Part shown: piece by piece, positions 42,079 through 51,617 of the stretch
How the letters are laid out: each line of letters opens with the position of its first letter
How positions within the stretch are numbered: the first letter of the stretch is position 1
Assembly: GCA_004294225.1 (NCBI GenBank)
Contig: REBA01000012.1
Coordinates: 127,153-179,018, forward strand
Direction: 5' to 3'
Length of the DNA: 51,866 nt
Source: Cytophagales bacterium
GTDB lineage: Bacteria > Bacteroidota > Bacteroidia > Cytophagales > Cytophagaceae
Position numbers and translations under genes: made by a program
Notes under the pieces: model-generated
The model's database searches: none
Told to the model about the DNA's origin: nothing
The model's input: only the letters and a program-made list of their open reading frames with translations

Positions 42079-44769
42079 ATGTTTAAATCTCTTTTTCTGA
42101 CTATAATATCTTTACTAACGCTTGTATTTCAACTGCAAGCTCAAGAGATTATTTTGCCTCCAACTGATACTGTAAAGCTTATAGATCTACTTCAAAACTT
42201 TGAAAAAGAAAAAAATATCAAATGCTATTATAAAAACGAATGGTTAAAAGACCTAAAGGGCATAGAAATTAAAGTTAAGGATACGCTTATTGAGGAGGCA
42301 TTAAAGGAATTGCTTATACCTTCAAAACTTAAATTAATTAGATATACAATTAATGAATATTTGATATTGCCTGAAAAAGAAGCGAATTACCTTATATCTG
42401 ATACTACAGAACTGAATTCTTTTAGAAAATTAGCCTTTAAAAAAAGCATTTTTTTTGTTTTCAAGGGAGAAGTAGTAGATCAGTCTAATAAAAAGCCAAT
42501 TCCTGGGGTAAGCATTCAAGAGGAGAGCAAAAAAATAGGTACAATTACAGATAGTTTGGGGCGTTTTGAACTCTCCATGAGCAAAGGAAAGCAAAGAATA
42601 TTGTTCAATATGCTGGGCTATAAACAGCAACAAATTACTATAATATTAGACAAAAATCTTGAAAGGCAAATAATGTTTGAACCAGACGCCAGTCAATTAG
42701 CAGAAGTAATGATTTTTGGAGAAGCTAAAGATAGTCAGCTCAAGGTAAGCGAGATCGGAATGACTAAAGTGAACCTTCAATCTTTAAGGAAATTGCCCTC
42801 TTTTATGGGAGAAACAGATGTAGTAAAATCAATCATTATGTTGCCAGGAGTATCTAGCGTGGGAGAGGGGGCAACAGGCTTTTTTGTAAGGGGTGGAACC
42901 ATTGATCAAAATCTTATTTTATTTGACGATGTGCCTATTTATAATTCCTCTCATTTATTTGGTATGTTTTCCATATTTCATCCAGATTATGCGAAAGATT
43001 TTGTTTTCTATAGAGGTGGGATACCTGTCAAATATGGAGGGCGGATCTCTTCTGTTTTGGATATAAAATCTAAAGAAGGGGATTTTGAAAAAATTAGAGG
43101 TAGAGGAGGTTTGTCGATACTTACCAATAGGTTCTCTATAGAAGGCCCAATTGTTGGGAAAAAATTATCGTTTAATTTCGCAACAAGAATCGTTTATACC
43201 GATTGGTTTTTGAAACTTTCAGGAATTAAAAGCTTACAAAACACAAAAGCAAATTTTCAAGATTTTAATTTAAGATTAGATTATAAGCCTTCTGAAAAAC
43301 ATAAAATCTCTTTTATTAATTACTGGGGAAGAGACTACTTAAAATTAGCAAGCGATTCACTTTCTTTATTAGGAATTAATGGAGGCTCAACCATAATAAA
43401 ATACTCCAACTTGTGCTCTTCCTTACAATGGACTTATACCCCTAGTAAAAAAGTAAATTTATGGAACAGTATAAATTATAGTAATTACAAATCTGATATT
43501 ATTAACCCCGATTTTAACCCTTTTGAAATAAGAACTGGTGTTTCTAATTTGGTTCAGAAAACAAACTTTGAATACCTTCTTACCAATAGCAATAAATTTT
43601 CTTTAGGGTTAGAGAATAATTTTTTCAGAATCAATCCAGGAAATTTAAGGGGGCTTTCTTCGAGCAATATTACTCCGATAAAAGTTTTACCAGAACAAGG
43701 CTTGGAATCGGCGTTTTATATAGCTCATGATTGGCAAATTATTCCTTTAATTACTATCAATTATGGAACAAGATATTCTCGTTTTGCATTTCTAGGACCT
43801 TCAGAAAGATACCAATATAAGGACAATTTGTTAGCTAATAATTTTACTATCCTTGATACAGTTTCCTATTCTAGCAATCAAGTGGTTTATAGTTATGGTG
43901 GCTTTGAACCAAGGATTTCATTGGTTTTAAGGTTAAATGAGAAGAATTCTTTGAAATTTAATTACAATAGAACTAGGCAATACATACATTTGATGAGCAA
44001 TACTACTTCTTCTCTACCTATAGATAGATGGAAACTAAGTGATGAGTTTGTAAAACCTCAGATTGCAGACCAGTATGCAATCGGTTTTTTTAGAAGTTCT
44101 ATTTCTAATCAATGGGTTTTTTCTTGGGAATTATATCATAGAGATATACAAAATCCAATAGATTTCAGAGGAGGAGCAGAAGTGCTGCTTAATAAGAATA
44201 TTGAGACCAGCATCCTTCAAGGTCAAGGAAAAGCACAAGGATCGGAATGGATGATAAAAAAAACAAATGGTAAAGTCAATGGATGGATAAGCTATGCCTA
44301 TTCTCAGAGCTTAATTAAATTAGATGGAGTTCACCCTGATGACAAGATAAACAATGGAAATTGGTATCCTTCTATTGCGGATAGACCTCATCAACTCAAT
44401 CTCGCTTTATCCTATCAGGCAACCAGAAGGTGGAACATTGCAATTAATTTTGTATATAATACCGGACGACCTATTACTTACCCTAATGGAAGGTACACTT
44501 TTAATGGGTTACCTGTTTTGAATTATGAATTTAGAAATTTAGATCGTATTCCAGATTACCATCGCTTGGACTTATCTTTTACCTTCGAACCCAATCTTAC
44601 AAAAAACAAGAAATGGGAAAGCTCTTGGAACTTCTCGATTTTCAATGTTTATGGTCGAAGAAATCCTTTTTCAGTTTATTTTAAAGGGAACGAATCTAGC
44701 ATGCAAGCTTATCAGCTTTCTATATTGGGCGTAGCATTTCCATCAATTACTTATAATTTTAAATTTTGA
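42079..44769 (+). CDS. TonB-dependent outer-membrane receptor with STN and CarboxypepD_reg domains
   Basis: An 896-residue outer-membrane receptor. Order: signal peptide (ends QLQAQ, about 22), STN-type secretin/TonB N-terminal domain (about 24-106, LIDLLQNFEKEKNIKCYYKNEWLKD, DTLIEEALKELL), CarboxypepD_reg-like domain (about 129-205, VFKGEVVDQSNKKPIPGVSI...GTITDSLGRFEL), plug (about 225-330, VVKSIIMLPGVSSVGEGATGFFVRGGTIDQNLILFDDVPIYNS) and barrel to the terminal phenylalanine (TYNFKF). STN domains usually signal to FecR/ECF sigma pairs, but neither is beside it. The downstream gene starts within its stop codon. Substrate unknown. Confidence 0.92.
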   Translation: MFKSLFLTIISLLTLVFQLQAQEIILPPTDTVKLIDLLQNFEKEKNIKCYYKNEWLKDLKGIEIKVKDTLIEEALKELLIPSKLKLIRYTINEYLILPEKEANYLISDTTELNSFRKLAFKKSIFFVFKGEVVDQSNKKPIPGVSIQEESKKIGTITDSLGRFELSMSKGKQRILFNMLGYKQQQITIILDKNLERQIMFEPDASQLAEVMIFGEAKDSQLKVSEIGMTKVNLQSLRKLPSFMGETDVVKSIIMLPGVSSVGEGATGFFVRGGTIDQNLILFDDVPIYNSSHLFGMFSIFHPDYAKDFVFYRGGIPVKYGGRISSVLDIKSKEGDFEKIRGRGGLSILTNRFSIEGPIVGKKLSFNFATRIVYTDWFLKLSGIKSLQNTKANFQDFNLRLDYKPSEKHKISFINYWGRDYLKLASDSLSLLGINGGSTIIKYSNLCSSLQWTYTPSKKVNLWNSINYSNYKSDIINPDFNPFEIRTGVSNLVQKTNFEYLLTNSNKFSLGLENNFFRINPGNLRGLSSSNITPIKVLPEQGLESAFYIAHDWQIIPLITINYGTRYSRFAFLGPSERYQYKDNLLANNFTILDTVSYSSNQVVYSYGGFEPRISLVLRLNEKNSLKFNYNRTRQYIHLMSNTTSSLPIDRWKLSDEFVKPQIADQYAIGFFRSSISNQWVFSWELYHRDIQNPIDFRGGAEVLLNKNIETSILQGQGKAQGSEWMIKKTNGKVNGWISYAYSQSLIKLDGVHPDDKINNGNWYPSIADRPHQLNLALSYQATRRWNIAINFVYNTGRPITYPNGRYTFNGLPVLNYEFRNLDRIPDYHRLDLSFTFEPNLTKNKKWESSWNFSIFNVYGRRNPFSVYFKGNESSMQAYQLSILGVAFPSITYNFKF

Positions 44770-45776
44770 AAACAATCAATTACATATCGCTATTTATTTT
44801 ATGTCTGCTATTACAGACATGCATTGAGCCATTTGATCCTAAAATTGCACCAGCACCTCAGCACTTAGTTGTCGAAGGCTTGATTACCAATCAGAATAAA
44901 AGTCATGTTATCAAATTATCGTTTTTGAAGAATATAAATATTGTAAAAGCAGAGGGACTAAGCAAAGCTGATGTAAGGGTAATAGACAACAATGGAATAG
45001 AATACGTTTTTAAAGAAAAGAATAGAGGAGAATATCATTCAGATTCTATTCAATTTTTGGCTCAGATTGGAAATATTTATACTTTAAAAATAGTAACTAA
45101 AGAGGGCAAAGTATATCAATCTTCACCTGAGAAGATGCTTCCTCAGCCTACTATTAATAGCATCTATAATGTATATAATGACGAAAATTCAGAGGAAGAA
45201 GGTTTCTATATTTATATTGATATAAAAGATAACCCTGAAGAGGGAAATTCTTACAGATGGGAATCTACCTATTACTCGATAAAACCAAGATGCAGAGAAT
45301 TAACTACATTATGTTGTGAATTGTGCTGGAAAATTTATAGAGTACCCAACAGGATTATGATTAGTGAGGATAAATATTACAACAACATGAATTCTACGAT
45401 GGAGGTTTTTAGAGTGCCTTATGACTCTAGATCTTCAGCATTTGTAAATATCGAGCAATATTCAATGACTACCTCTAGCTATCAATTTTGGAGTCAATTA
45501 AAAAAACAAATTGCCAACGTGGGAAGTATCTTTGACCCTATTCCATCAAGTATCGGTGGGAATATGGAATGCAAGACCGAGCCTAATGAAAAAGTTTATG
45601 GTTGTTTTTCTGTTTCCTCGTATAGTTTGATTTCCTATAGTGTGAGAAGAGATTATATTACCCGTAATCCTATTACCGAGAATCTACCACCTTTGCCACC
45701 AGGGCCACCAAGTTGTAATCCATGCGATGAATCATTGAGTTCTACCAAGATTAAACCCACAGGCTGGAAATTTTAA
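44766..45776 (+). CDS. DUF4249-family lipoprotein
   Basis: A 336-residue predicted surface lipoprotein (lipobox LLLQTC, Cys19) with the DUF4249 opening EPFDPKIAPAPQHLVVEGLITNQ, which always sits beside a TonB receptor of this class in Bacteroidota. The start is a TTG that overlaps the TonB receptor TGA by four bases; no ATG serves better, so translational coupling is likely. The C-terminal half holds many cysteines (CRELTTLCCELC, CNPCDE), unusual for a small lipoprotein, which could form disulfides or bind metal. Function unproven, presumably substrate capture for the receptor. Confidence 0.88.
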   Translation: MKTINYISLFILCLLLQTCIEPFDPKIAPAPQHLVVEGLITNQNKSHVIKLSFLKNINIVKAEGLSKADVRVIDNNGIEYVFKEKNRGEYHSDSIQFLAQIGNIYTLKIVTKEGKVYQSSPEKMLPQPTINSIYNVYNDENSEEEGFYIYIDIKDNPEEGNSYRWESTYYSIKPRCRELTTLCCELCWKIYRVPNRIMISEDKYYNNMNSTMEVFRVPYDSRSSAFVNIEQYSMTTSSYQFWSQLKKQIANVGSIFDPIPSSIGGNMECKTEPNEKVYGCFSVSSYSLISYSVRRDYITRNPITENLPPLPPGPPSCNPCDESLSSTKIKPTGWKF

Positions 45777-45782
45777 AGATAT

Positions 45783-47453
45783 ATGAAACTAAAATTTATA
45801 AAATATTGGTTTTTATTTTTGTTGTTTTCTTATCTAAGTCTCTGTCCTTTATTAAATGCTTTGGCTCAAGAACAACTGCTAAAGATTCATACTGATAAAC
45901 GGCATTATTTTATTGGTGATACGATATGGTTGAATGCACATGTGCTACAAGAGGGTAAATTAACCAAAGATAATAAAGTAAAGTTAGCACAGCTATTATT
46001 GGTAGATCGCTCTAGAAAAGTAGCTCAAAATATCAAAATTAGAATTACAGATGGTCTAGGTAATTGTCATTTTACTTTGGATTCTTCTTTAGCCGCTGGT
46101 GTTTATACCTTATATTCTTTTGTTCCAATTAAAGAAAAACAAGAACACAAAGCCTTTGCTACTCCAATCTTGATTAGTCGATTGGAAAATAGGAATACCC
46201 AATCTTTATTTTCAATTAGAAAAGAAGATACAATTGCCTTTTCTGGAAAAGAAAAATCAGGACTATTGAAGCACAAAATCATTGATTTTAAATTTCAAAA
46301 AAATGAATCAGGGAAATTTAAAATTATTTTAAAAGATAATTTTGGAACACCATCAAAAGCAAAGCTATCAGTATCTATTCAGAACATTTTGTATAAGCCA
46401 TTGTATAGCTCAGTAAATGATACTATTGTTAGTATTTACATTCACCGAACTAATGCCAATGCATACACTGGTATAAGTTTAAAAGCAGCTGTAAAATATG
46501 AAAAGGAAACACCTGCCGAACTCAACTCGATATTATTCACAGATACTGCTGCCTTTAGTGATGTGCGATTTCAAATTTTTGGAAATTCTAATCCTAGTTT
46601 TTCAATTTCTAATCTTAAAGTATTTGGAACAAAAGAGATGAATCTTGAATTACAAAAAAATTATGGACAGAAAGTAACTTTTGAAATTATACAAGATTCT
46701 TTTGATATTTCGTTTGCATATCAACGTATTGATAGTTTTGACATCAATCAATTGATATTTTTTAAGAAAGCTCAGAAAATTTTTGACGAACCTACTCAGT
46801 TGAATAAGCCATCGGTGTTAGACAAAAAATCATTGCAATTAACCAATAATCCTGTAATCGCTACCTATGATTTTACAAAGTATATAGAATTCAATACCAT
46901 GTTAGAGTCTATGAATGAGATAAGTAGTGTTGTTAAAATATCAAAAAACAAGGAGGATATTAAAATTAGAATTTCAGATGGATACAATAAATTGTATTTT
47001 TCTGAACAGCCAATATTTATTATTGATGGAAGATTCACTTTTGACAACAAAACTATCATTGCCCTAAATCCTAGAAATGTAAAAACTTTAGAAGTTATCC
47101 ATCCTAGCGAACTTACCAAAGAATGGAAAGGTATTGCCCCTAATGGGATTTTGAAAGTAAATACTATTCATGCTAATCAAGAGCTAGAATATTCTGAGAA
47201 TAGGCAAAGTATAGATTTCAATGGTTATGCTCATGATGAGCCTACTCTAGCAAATCATTCAAAGAAGCACAATCAGCATTATCCTAATTTTGCTTTTAGA
47301 CCCTATTGGAATTCAACTCTTCACACCAATCAAGAAGGAGAAGCAATAATTGATGTCGCACTTGAAGATCAAAAACAATATGTTTGCACTATTCATGGGA
47401 TTACAGATGATGGTAAATACTTTGAAATTCAACAATTATTGTTAATCCCTTAG
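45783..47453 (+). CDS. Exported MG2-domain protein with TonB plug-like C-terminal region
   Basis: A 556-residue exported protein, signal peptide ending LNALAQ (about 29). The N-terminal domain (about 32-135, LLKIHTDKRHYFIGDTIWLNAHVL) is a macroglobulin MG2-like fold common to Bacteroidota envelope proteins. The C-terminal region (about 365-460) resembles a TonB-receptor plug: PIFIIDGRFTF, ALNPRNVKTLEVIHPSEL, APNGILKVNT. No barrel follows, and the protein ends after a further Ig-like part (GEAIIDVALEDQKQYVCTIHG). It is 6 bp after the DUF4249 gene, so the three genes form one operon. A role in docking to or regulating the receptor is inferred. Confidence 0.8.
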   Translation: MKLKFIKYWFLFLLFSYLSLCPLLNALAQEQLLKIHTDKRHYFIGDTIWLNAHVLQEGKLTKDNKVKLAQLLLVDRSRKVAQNIKIRITDGLGNCHFTLDSSLAAGVYTLYSFVPIKEKQEHKAFATPILISRLENRNTQSLFSIRKEDTIAFSGKEKSGLLKHKIIDFKFQKNESGKFKIILKDNFGTPSKAKLSVSIQNILYKPLYSSVNDTIVSIYIHRTNANAYTGISLKAAVKYEKETPAELNSILFTDTAAFSDVRFQIFGNSNPSFSISNLKVFGTKEMNLELQKNYGQKVTFEIIQDSFDISFAYQRIDSFDINQLIFFKKAQKIFDEPTQLNKPSVLDKKSLQLTNNPVIATYDFTKYIEFNTMLESMNEISSVVKISKNKEDIKIRISDGYNKLYFSEQPIFIIDGRFTFDNKTIIALNPRNVKTLEVIHPSELTKEWKGIAPNGILKVNTIHANQELEYSENRQSIDFNGYAHDEPTLANHSKKHNQHYPNFAFRPYWNSTLHTNQEGEAIIDVALEDQKQYVCTIHGITDDGKYFEIQQLLLIP

Positions 47454-47510
47454 CCCTCTATGTATAAGATATTTTTTTGAGTTTTAATTTTTTAGCACCT
47501 ACAATTTTGT

Positions 47511-47518
47511 TATATTTG
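47511..47518 (+). promoter_or_regulatory. -7 element for queA
   Basis: TATATTTG matches TAnnTTTG exactly and lies 47 bp before the queA start. No TTG is found at the standard upstream spacing; the nearest, at 47477-47479, is 31 bp away, so strength is uncertain. Confidence 0.5.
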
Positions 47519-47565
47519 CACCCTTTTAATAATTGTTAAATATTTAATACCGTAATGTTAAAACT

Positions 47566-48612
47566 ATGAAATTATCTGAATTCAAATTAGCACTTCCACC
47601 AGAATTACTCGCTCTTTACCCATCAGAAAACAGAGATGAATCTCGATTGATGGTAGTAAATAGAGCTACAGGCACTATAGAGCATAAAATATTCAAAGAC
47701 ATTATTGATTATTTTGATGATGGTGATGTTTTTGTCATTAACAATACCAAGGTTTTTCCAGCAAGACTCTATGGAAATAAAGAAAAGACAGGAGCAAAAA
47801 TCGAAGTGTTTTTGTTAAGAGAGTTGAATAAAGAAGCTCACTTGTGGGATGTATTAGTAGATCCTGCAAGAAAAATAAGAGTTGGAAATAAGCTTTATTT
47901 TGGCGATGGAGAATTAGTAGCTGAAGTTATTGATAATACTACTTCTAGAGGAAGAACTATCCGCTTCTTGTTTGACGGTACCGATGAAGAGTTTTACAAA
48001 ACTATAGATACTCTTGGCGAGACACCTCTACCAAAATATATGAAAAGAAAAGCTGAAGAGTCGGACAAAGACAGGTATCAGACTATTTATGCAGAGCATA
48101 TTGGTGCCGTAGCAGCCCCAACAGCAGGTTTACATTTTACAAAACAAATTTTAAAAAGATTAGAGATAAAAGGTGTTAATATAGCTCCTGTTACTCTTCA
48201 TGTGGGCATTGGTACATTCAGGCCTGTAGATGTGGAAGACCTTACTAAGCATAAAATGGATTCTGAGAATTATATTATTTCTCCAGAGGCAGCCGAACTT
48301 GTCAATAATGCATTAGACAATAAGAAAAGAGTAGTGGCTGTAGGTACAACTTCTATGAGGTCTATAGAATCTTCTACATCTGCTAATAACAGATTAAAGC
48401 CTATCAATGCTTGGACAGATAAATTTATCTTCCCTCCTTATGATTTTAAAATAGGTAATGCTATGGTTACTAATTTTCATATGCCTGAATCGACATTGCT
48501 GATGATGACCTGTGCTTTTGGGGGATATGATTTGATAATGAAAGCTTATAAATTGGCAATTAAAGAAAAATATAGATTTTACAGTTATGGCGATGCCATG
48601 TTGATTATTTAA
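47566..48612 (+). CDS. queA: tRNA preQ1(34) S-adenosylmethionine ribosyltransferase-isomerase
   Basis: Queuosine pathway enzyme that transfers and rearranges the ribosyl part of S-adenosylmethionine onto preQ1 at the tRNA wobble position. The 348-residue product has the family N-terminus [85 protein letters not shown] and the end [19 protein letters not shown] with YGDAMLI. Full length and intact. Other queuosine genes are not nearby. It is followed by a hairpin, then ispD. Confidence 0.97.
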   Translation: MKLSEFKLALPPELLALYPSENRDESRLMVVNRATGTIEHKIFKDIIDYFDDGDVFVINNTKVFPARLYGNKEKTGAKIEVFLLRELNKEAHLWDVLVDPARKIRVGNKLYFGDGELVAEVIDNTTSRGRTIRFLFDGTDEEFYKTIDTLGETPLPKYMKRKAEESDKDRYQTIYAEHIGAVAAPTAGLHFTKQILKRLEIKGVNIAPVTLHVGIGTFRPVDVEDLTKHKMDSENYIISPEAAELVNNALDNKKRVVAVGTTSMRSIESSTSANNRLKPINAWTDKFIFPPYDFKIGNAMVTNFHMPESTLLMMTCAFGGYDLIMKAYKLAIKEKYRFYSYGDAMLII

Positions 48613-48634
48613 AATAATCGCTCAATAATATCTG

Positions 48635-48670
48635 ATGCCCAATTCTTTCTTAGATTTGGGCATTGTTTTT
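48635..48670 (+). terminator. Rho-independent terminator after queA
   Basis: ATGCCCAA (48635-48642) pairs with TTGGGCAT (48656-48663). An inner TCT/AGA stem extends the helix past a T-T mismatch, with a five-base loop, and a T-rich tail TGTTTTT follows (48664-48670). Confidence 0.88.
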
Positions 48671-48687
48671 ATCATCACATAATTATT

Positions 48688-49377
48688 ATGTCTAAATATG
48701 CAATAATAGTAGCAGGAGGAAGCGGAACAAGAATGCAGTCTGATATTCCTAAGCAATTTATGTTATTAAACGGTAAGCCAGTTTTAATGCATACGATTGA
48801 GGTCTTTACACAATGTGCCTTCCCTGTAGAAATATTCTTAGTATTACCAGAAAACCATATTGAGTTTTGGAATCAACTATGCACAGCGTATAGTTTTATG
48901 GTTCCCCACCAAGTTGTAAAAGGAGGAAATTCAAGGTGCGATTCAGTAAACAATGGTTTGGCAATGATAAAAACCAAAGAAGGGCTAGTTGCTATTCACG
49001 ATGGAGTAAGACCTTTGGTTAGTGTAGAAATAATTGAAGCATCTTTCTATAAAGCAGAAACTAGCGGTAATGCAGTAGCATCGGTGGCATTGAAAGATTC
49101 GATAAGAAGTGTAAGAGAGGATAAAAATGAAGCTTTGCCAAGAAGTCAGTTTAGGCTAATGCAGACTCCTCAGACATTTGAACTTAATCTTATTAAGAAA
49201 GCTTATCTGAATGCGAACAAGGAGGTAGAATTCACCGACGATGCTAGTGTATTGGAAAGTATAGGTGGGGAAATTAATTTAATCAATGGGAGTTATGACA
49301 ACCTTAAAATCACAACTCCCGAAGATTTATTGATAGCTTCTGCTATATTGAGTAATAGAGAAAATCCAAAAAATTAA
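48688..49377 (+). CDS. ispD: 2-C-methyl-D-erythritol 4-phosphate cytidylyltransferase
   Basis: Third step of the MEP isoprenoid pathway: makes CDP-methylerythritol from MEP and CTP. The 229-residue product begins with the nucleotide-binding loop IIVAGGSGTRMQSDIPKQFMLLNGKPVLMHTI and contains VAIHDGVRPLVS, ALKDSIR, QTPQTFEL, FTDDASVLE and LKITTPEDLLIA. All are characteristic, and length is normal. Its end overlaps by four bases the end of the convergent DUF2795-type gene. Confidence 0.97.
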   Translation: MSKYAIIVAGGSGTRMQSDIPKQFMLLNGKPVLMHTIEVFTQCAFPVEIFLVLPENHIEFWNQLCTAYSFMVPHQVVKGGNSRCDSVNNGLAMIKTKEGLVAIHDGVRPLVSVEIIEASFYKAETSGNAVASVALKDSIRSVREDKNEALPRSQFRLMQTPQTFELNLIKKAYLNANKEVEFTDDASVLESIGGEINLINGSYDNLKITTPEDLLIASAILSNRENPKN

Positions 49378-49595
49378 TATTCATCTTCATTGAAGAAGAA
49401 ATCATCTTTAGTCGGGTAGTCAGGCCAAATTTCCTCTATACTTTCAAAAGGCTGACCGTCATCTTCTAGTTCTTGAAGATTCTCAACTACTTCCATAGGA
49501 GCACCTGATCTTACAGAAAAGTCAATCAATTCGTCTTTAGAAGCAGGCCAGGGTGCATCTTCTAAATAGGAAGCTAATTCTAATGTCCAGTACAT
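49374..49595 (-). CDS. DUF2795 small acidic protein
   Basis: A 73-residue acidic protein with the DUF2795-type pattern MYWTLELASYLEDAPWPASKDELIDFSVRSGAPMEVVENLQELEDDGQPFESIEEIWPDYP, ending in a DDFFFNEDEY tail. Members are small and of unknown role, widespread in Bacteroidota. The ATG at 49595 is taken because upstream in-frame codons (to 49622) give a lysine/asparagine leader not seen in the family. It converges with ispD with a four-base overlap and no terminator between. Confidence 0.85.
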   Translation of the reverse strand: MYWTLELASYLEDAPWPASKDELIDFSVRSGAPMEVVENLQELEDDGQPFESIEEIWPDYPTKDDFFFNEDEY

Positions 49596-49744
49596 AGTGT
49601 TTTCGTTTTTATTATTTCGCAAAAATAAACTAAAATTTTAAAATCCAAAGCTATTAGTTTTTTATTTATAATTCTGTAATAAAATATCAATGGCAAGTTT
49701 TTGTATTAATTTATAAATCTATTATTTAGGAGAAAAATAGCATT

Positions 49745-49779
49745 CATCTATGATACTAGATGGATAGTCCTTATTTTTG
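49745..49779 (+). promoter_or_regulatory. -7 element with upstream dyad before ettA
   Basis: TATTTTTG (49772-49779) fits TAnnTTTG. Where the -33 box should be, there is an inverted repeat CATCTA-tgatac-TAGATG (49745-49762) and no TTG. The dyad could be an activator or repressor site. The start codon lies 51 bp downstream. Confidence 0.35.
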
Positions 49780-49829
49780 TAAACCAATAAGTGGAATAAT
49801 TCAGCAATTAAACAATTCTATTATTTATA

Positions 49830-51500
49830 ATGAGCAACGAGACAATAATTTTTTCAATGGCTGGAGTAGGTAAAATCTACCCTCCTAAAAAACAAGTATT
49901 AAAAGATATTTATTTGTCGTTTTTTTATGGAGCTAAGATTGGCGTTCTTGGTTTGAATGGATCTGGTAAATCTTCTTTATTGAAGATTATTGCTGGAATA
50001 GACAAAGAATACATAGGTGAAGTAGCTTTTTCTGGAGGATATACCGTAGGAATGTTAGAGCAAGAGCCTAAGCTTGACCCTAAAAAAACAGTCAAAGAAG
50101 TAGTGGAAGAGGCTGTTCAGGATGTGGTAGATTTGCTCAAAGAATTTGATGAAATCAATCTAAAGTTTGCAGAGCCAATGAGTGATGATGCAATGAATAA
50201 GCTCATCGAAAGACAAGGTGTTGTTCAAGAAATGCTAGACCAAAAAGAAGCATGGGAACTCGATACCAAATTAGAGAAAGCTATGGATGCACTTCGCACC
50301 CCTGATGCCGATGCTATTATAGGTAATTTATCTGGAGGAGAAAAAAGAAGAGTAGCACTTTGTAGATTACTGCTTCAAGAACCTGATGTGCTTCTTTTAG
50401 ATGAGCCTACCAATCACTTGGATGCAGAGTCTGTTCATTGGTTAGAGCAACATCTCCGCCTATATAAAGGCACTGTAATTGCCGTTACCCACGATAGATA
50501 TTTTTTAGATAATGTTGCAGGTTGGATACTTGAATTAGACAGAGGAGAGGGGATTCCTTGGAAAGGAAATTATTCTTCATGGTTAGAGCAAAAGCAAAAT
50601 AGATTGGCCAAAGAAGAAAAAACAGAATCAAAACGCCAGAAGACCTTACAAAGAGAGTTGGAGTGGGTAAGGATGGCACCTAAGGCACGTCAAGCTAAAT
50701 CTAAAGCCCGTATCTCTTCTTATGAGAAATTACTAGGAGAAGAGGCGAAGCAAAAAGAAGATAAACTAGAATTATTCATTCCACCTGGGCAAAGACTAGG
50801 TGCTAAAGTGATTGAAGCCATCAATGTATCTAAAGCTTTTGGTGATAAATTGCTTTATGAAAATCTAAATTTTTCGCTTCCTCAAGGGGGCATTGTGGGT
50901 ATCATCGGGCCAAACGGTGCAGGAAAGACTACCTTATTCAAACTAATTACTGGTAAACTCAAGCCAGATGTTGGAACATTTGAGGTAGGAGAGACTGTAG
51001 AGCTTGGTTATCTAGACCAAGAGCACGACACATTAGACCCAAATAAATCTGTTTATGAACTGATATCTGGAGGAACTGAGCAAATGAATCTAGGAGGTAA
51101 GATGATTAATTCAAGAGCATATGTGAGCAAATTCAATTTTGCGGGTGCAGATCAAGAGAAAAAGGTAGGGGTTTTGTCGGGAGGAGAGAGGAATAGAGTT
51201 CATCTAGCGATGACTTTAAAAATGGGAGCAAATCTACTCTTGCTCGATGAGCCAACCAACGATTTGGACGTAAATACGCTAAGGGCTTTAGAAGAGGCAC
51301 TTGAAAACTTCGGTGGCTGTGCGGTGATTATTTCCCACGACCGTTGGTTCTTGGATAGAGTAGCTACTCATATTTTGGCTTTTGAAGGCGATTCGCAAGT
51401 CTATTGGTTTGAAGGCAACTTCTCTGATTACGAAGAAAATCGCCGGAAAAGGATGGGAGATGAAGCCCCAAAAAGAATTAGATACAAAAAATTAGTATAA
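49830..51500 (+). CDS. ettA: ABC-F ATPase, energy-dependent translational throttle EttA
   Basis: Cytoplasmic ABC-F protein that binds the ribosomal E site and gates the first peptide bond according to the ATP/ADP ratio. The 556-residue product has two ABC cassettes. First: Walker A GLNGSGKSS (about 41-49), LSGGEKRRVALCRLL, VLLLDEPTNHLD. Second: GPNGAGKTT, LSGGERNRVHLAM, LLLLDEPTNDLD. The EttA arm (about 95-155), the linker with EWVRMAPKARQAKSKARI and the C-terminal NRRKRMGDEAPKRIRYKKL identify EttA rather than a resistance ABC-F. A compact hairpin follows. Confidence 0.96.
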   Translation: MSNETIIFSMAGVGKIYPPKKQVLKDIYLSFFYGAKIGVLGLNGSGKSSLLKIIAGIDKEYIGEVAFSGGYTVGMLEQEPKLDPKKTVKEVVEEAVQDVVDLLKEFDEINLKFAEPMSDDAMNKLIERQGVVQEMLDQKEAWELDTKLEKAMDALRTPDADAIIGNLSGGEKRRVALCRLLLQEPDVLLLDEPTNHLDAESVHWLEQHLRLYKGTVIAVTHDRYFLDNVAGWILELDRGEGIPWKGNYSSWLEQKQNRLAKEEKTESKRQKTLQRELEWVRMAPKARQAKSKARISSYEKLLGEEAKQKEDKLELFIPPGQRLGAKVIEAINVSKAFGDKLLYENLNFSLPQGGIVGIIGPNGAGKTTLFKLITGKLKPDVGTFEVGETVELGYLDQEHDTLDPNKSVYELISGGTEQMNLGGKMINSRAYVSKFNFAGADQEKKVGVLSGGERNRVHLAMTLKMGANLLLLDEPTNDLDVNTLRALEEALENFGGCAVIISHDRWFLDRVATHILAFEGDSQVYWFEGNFSDYEENRRKRMGDEAPKRIRYKKLV

Positions 51501-51505
51501 GCCAG

Positions 51506-51534
51506 AAAGCCTCAATAAAATTGAGGCTTTTTTT
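51506..51534 (+). terminator. Rho-independent terminator after ettA
   Basis: AAAGCCTCAAT (51506-51516) pairs with ATTGAGGCTTT (51520-51530) around an AAA loop, followed by four more T. It starts five bases after the ettA stop codon. Confidence 0.93.
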
Positions 51535-51617
51535 ATTATATTGGTCATTGTAAAAACAGTAGATTATTTATGCAATTACTTCCAATAACCACCTGAAATA
51601 AAATTCAACAATAAGCT

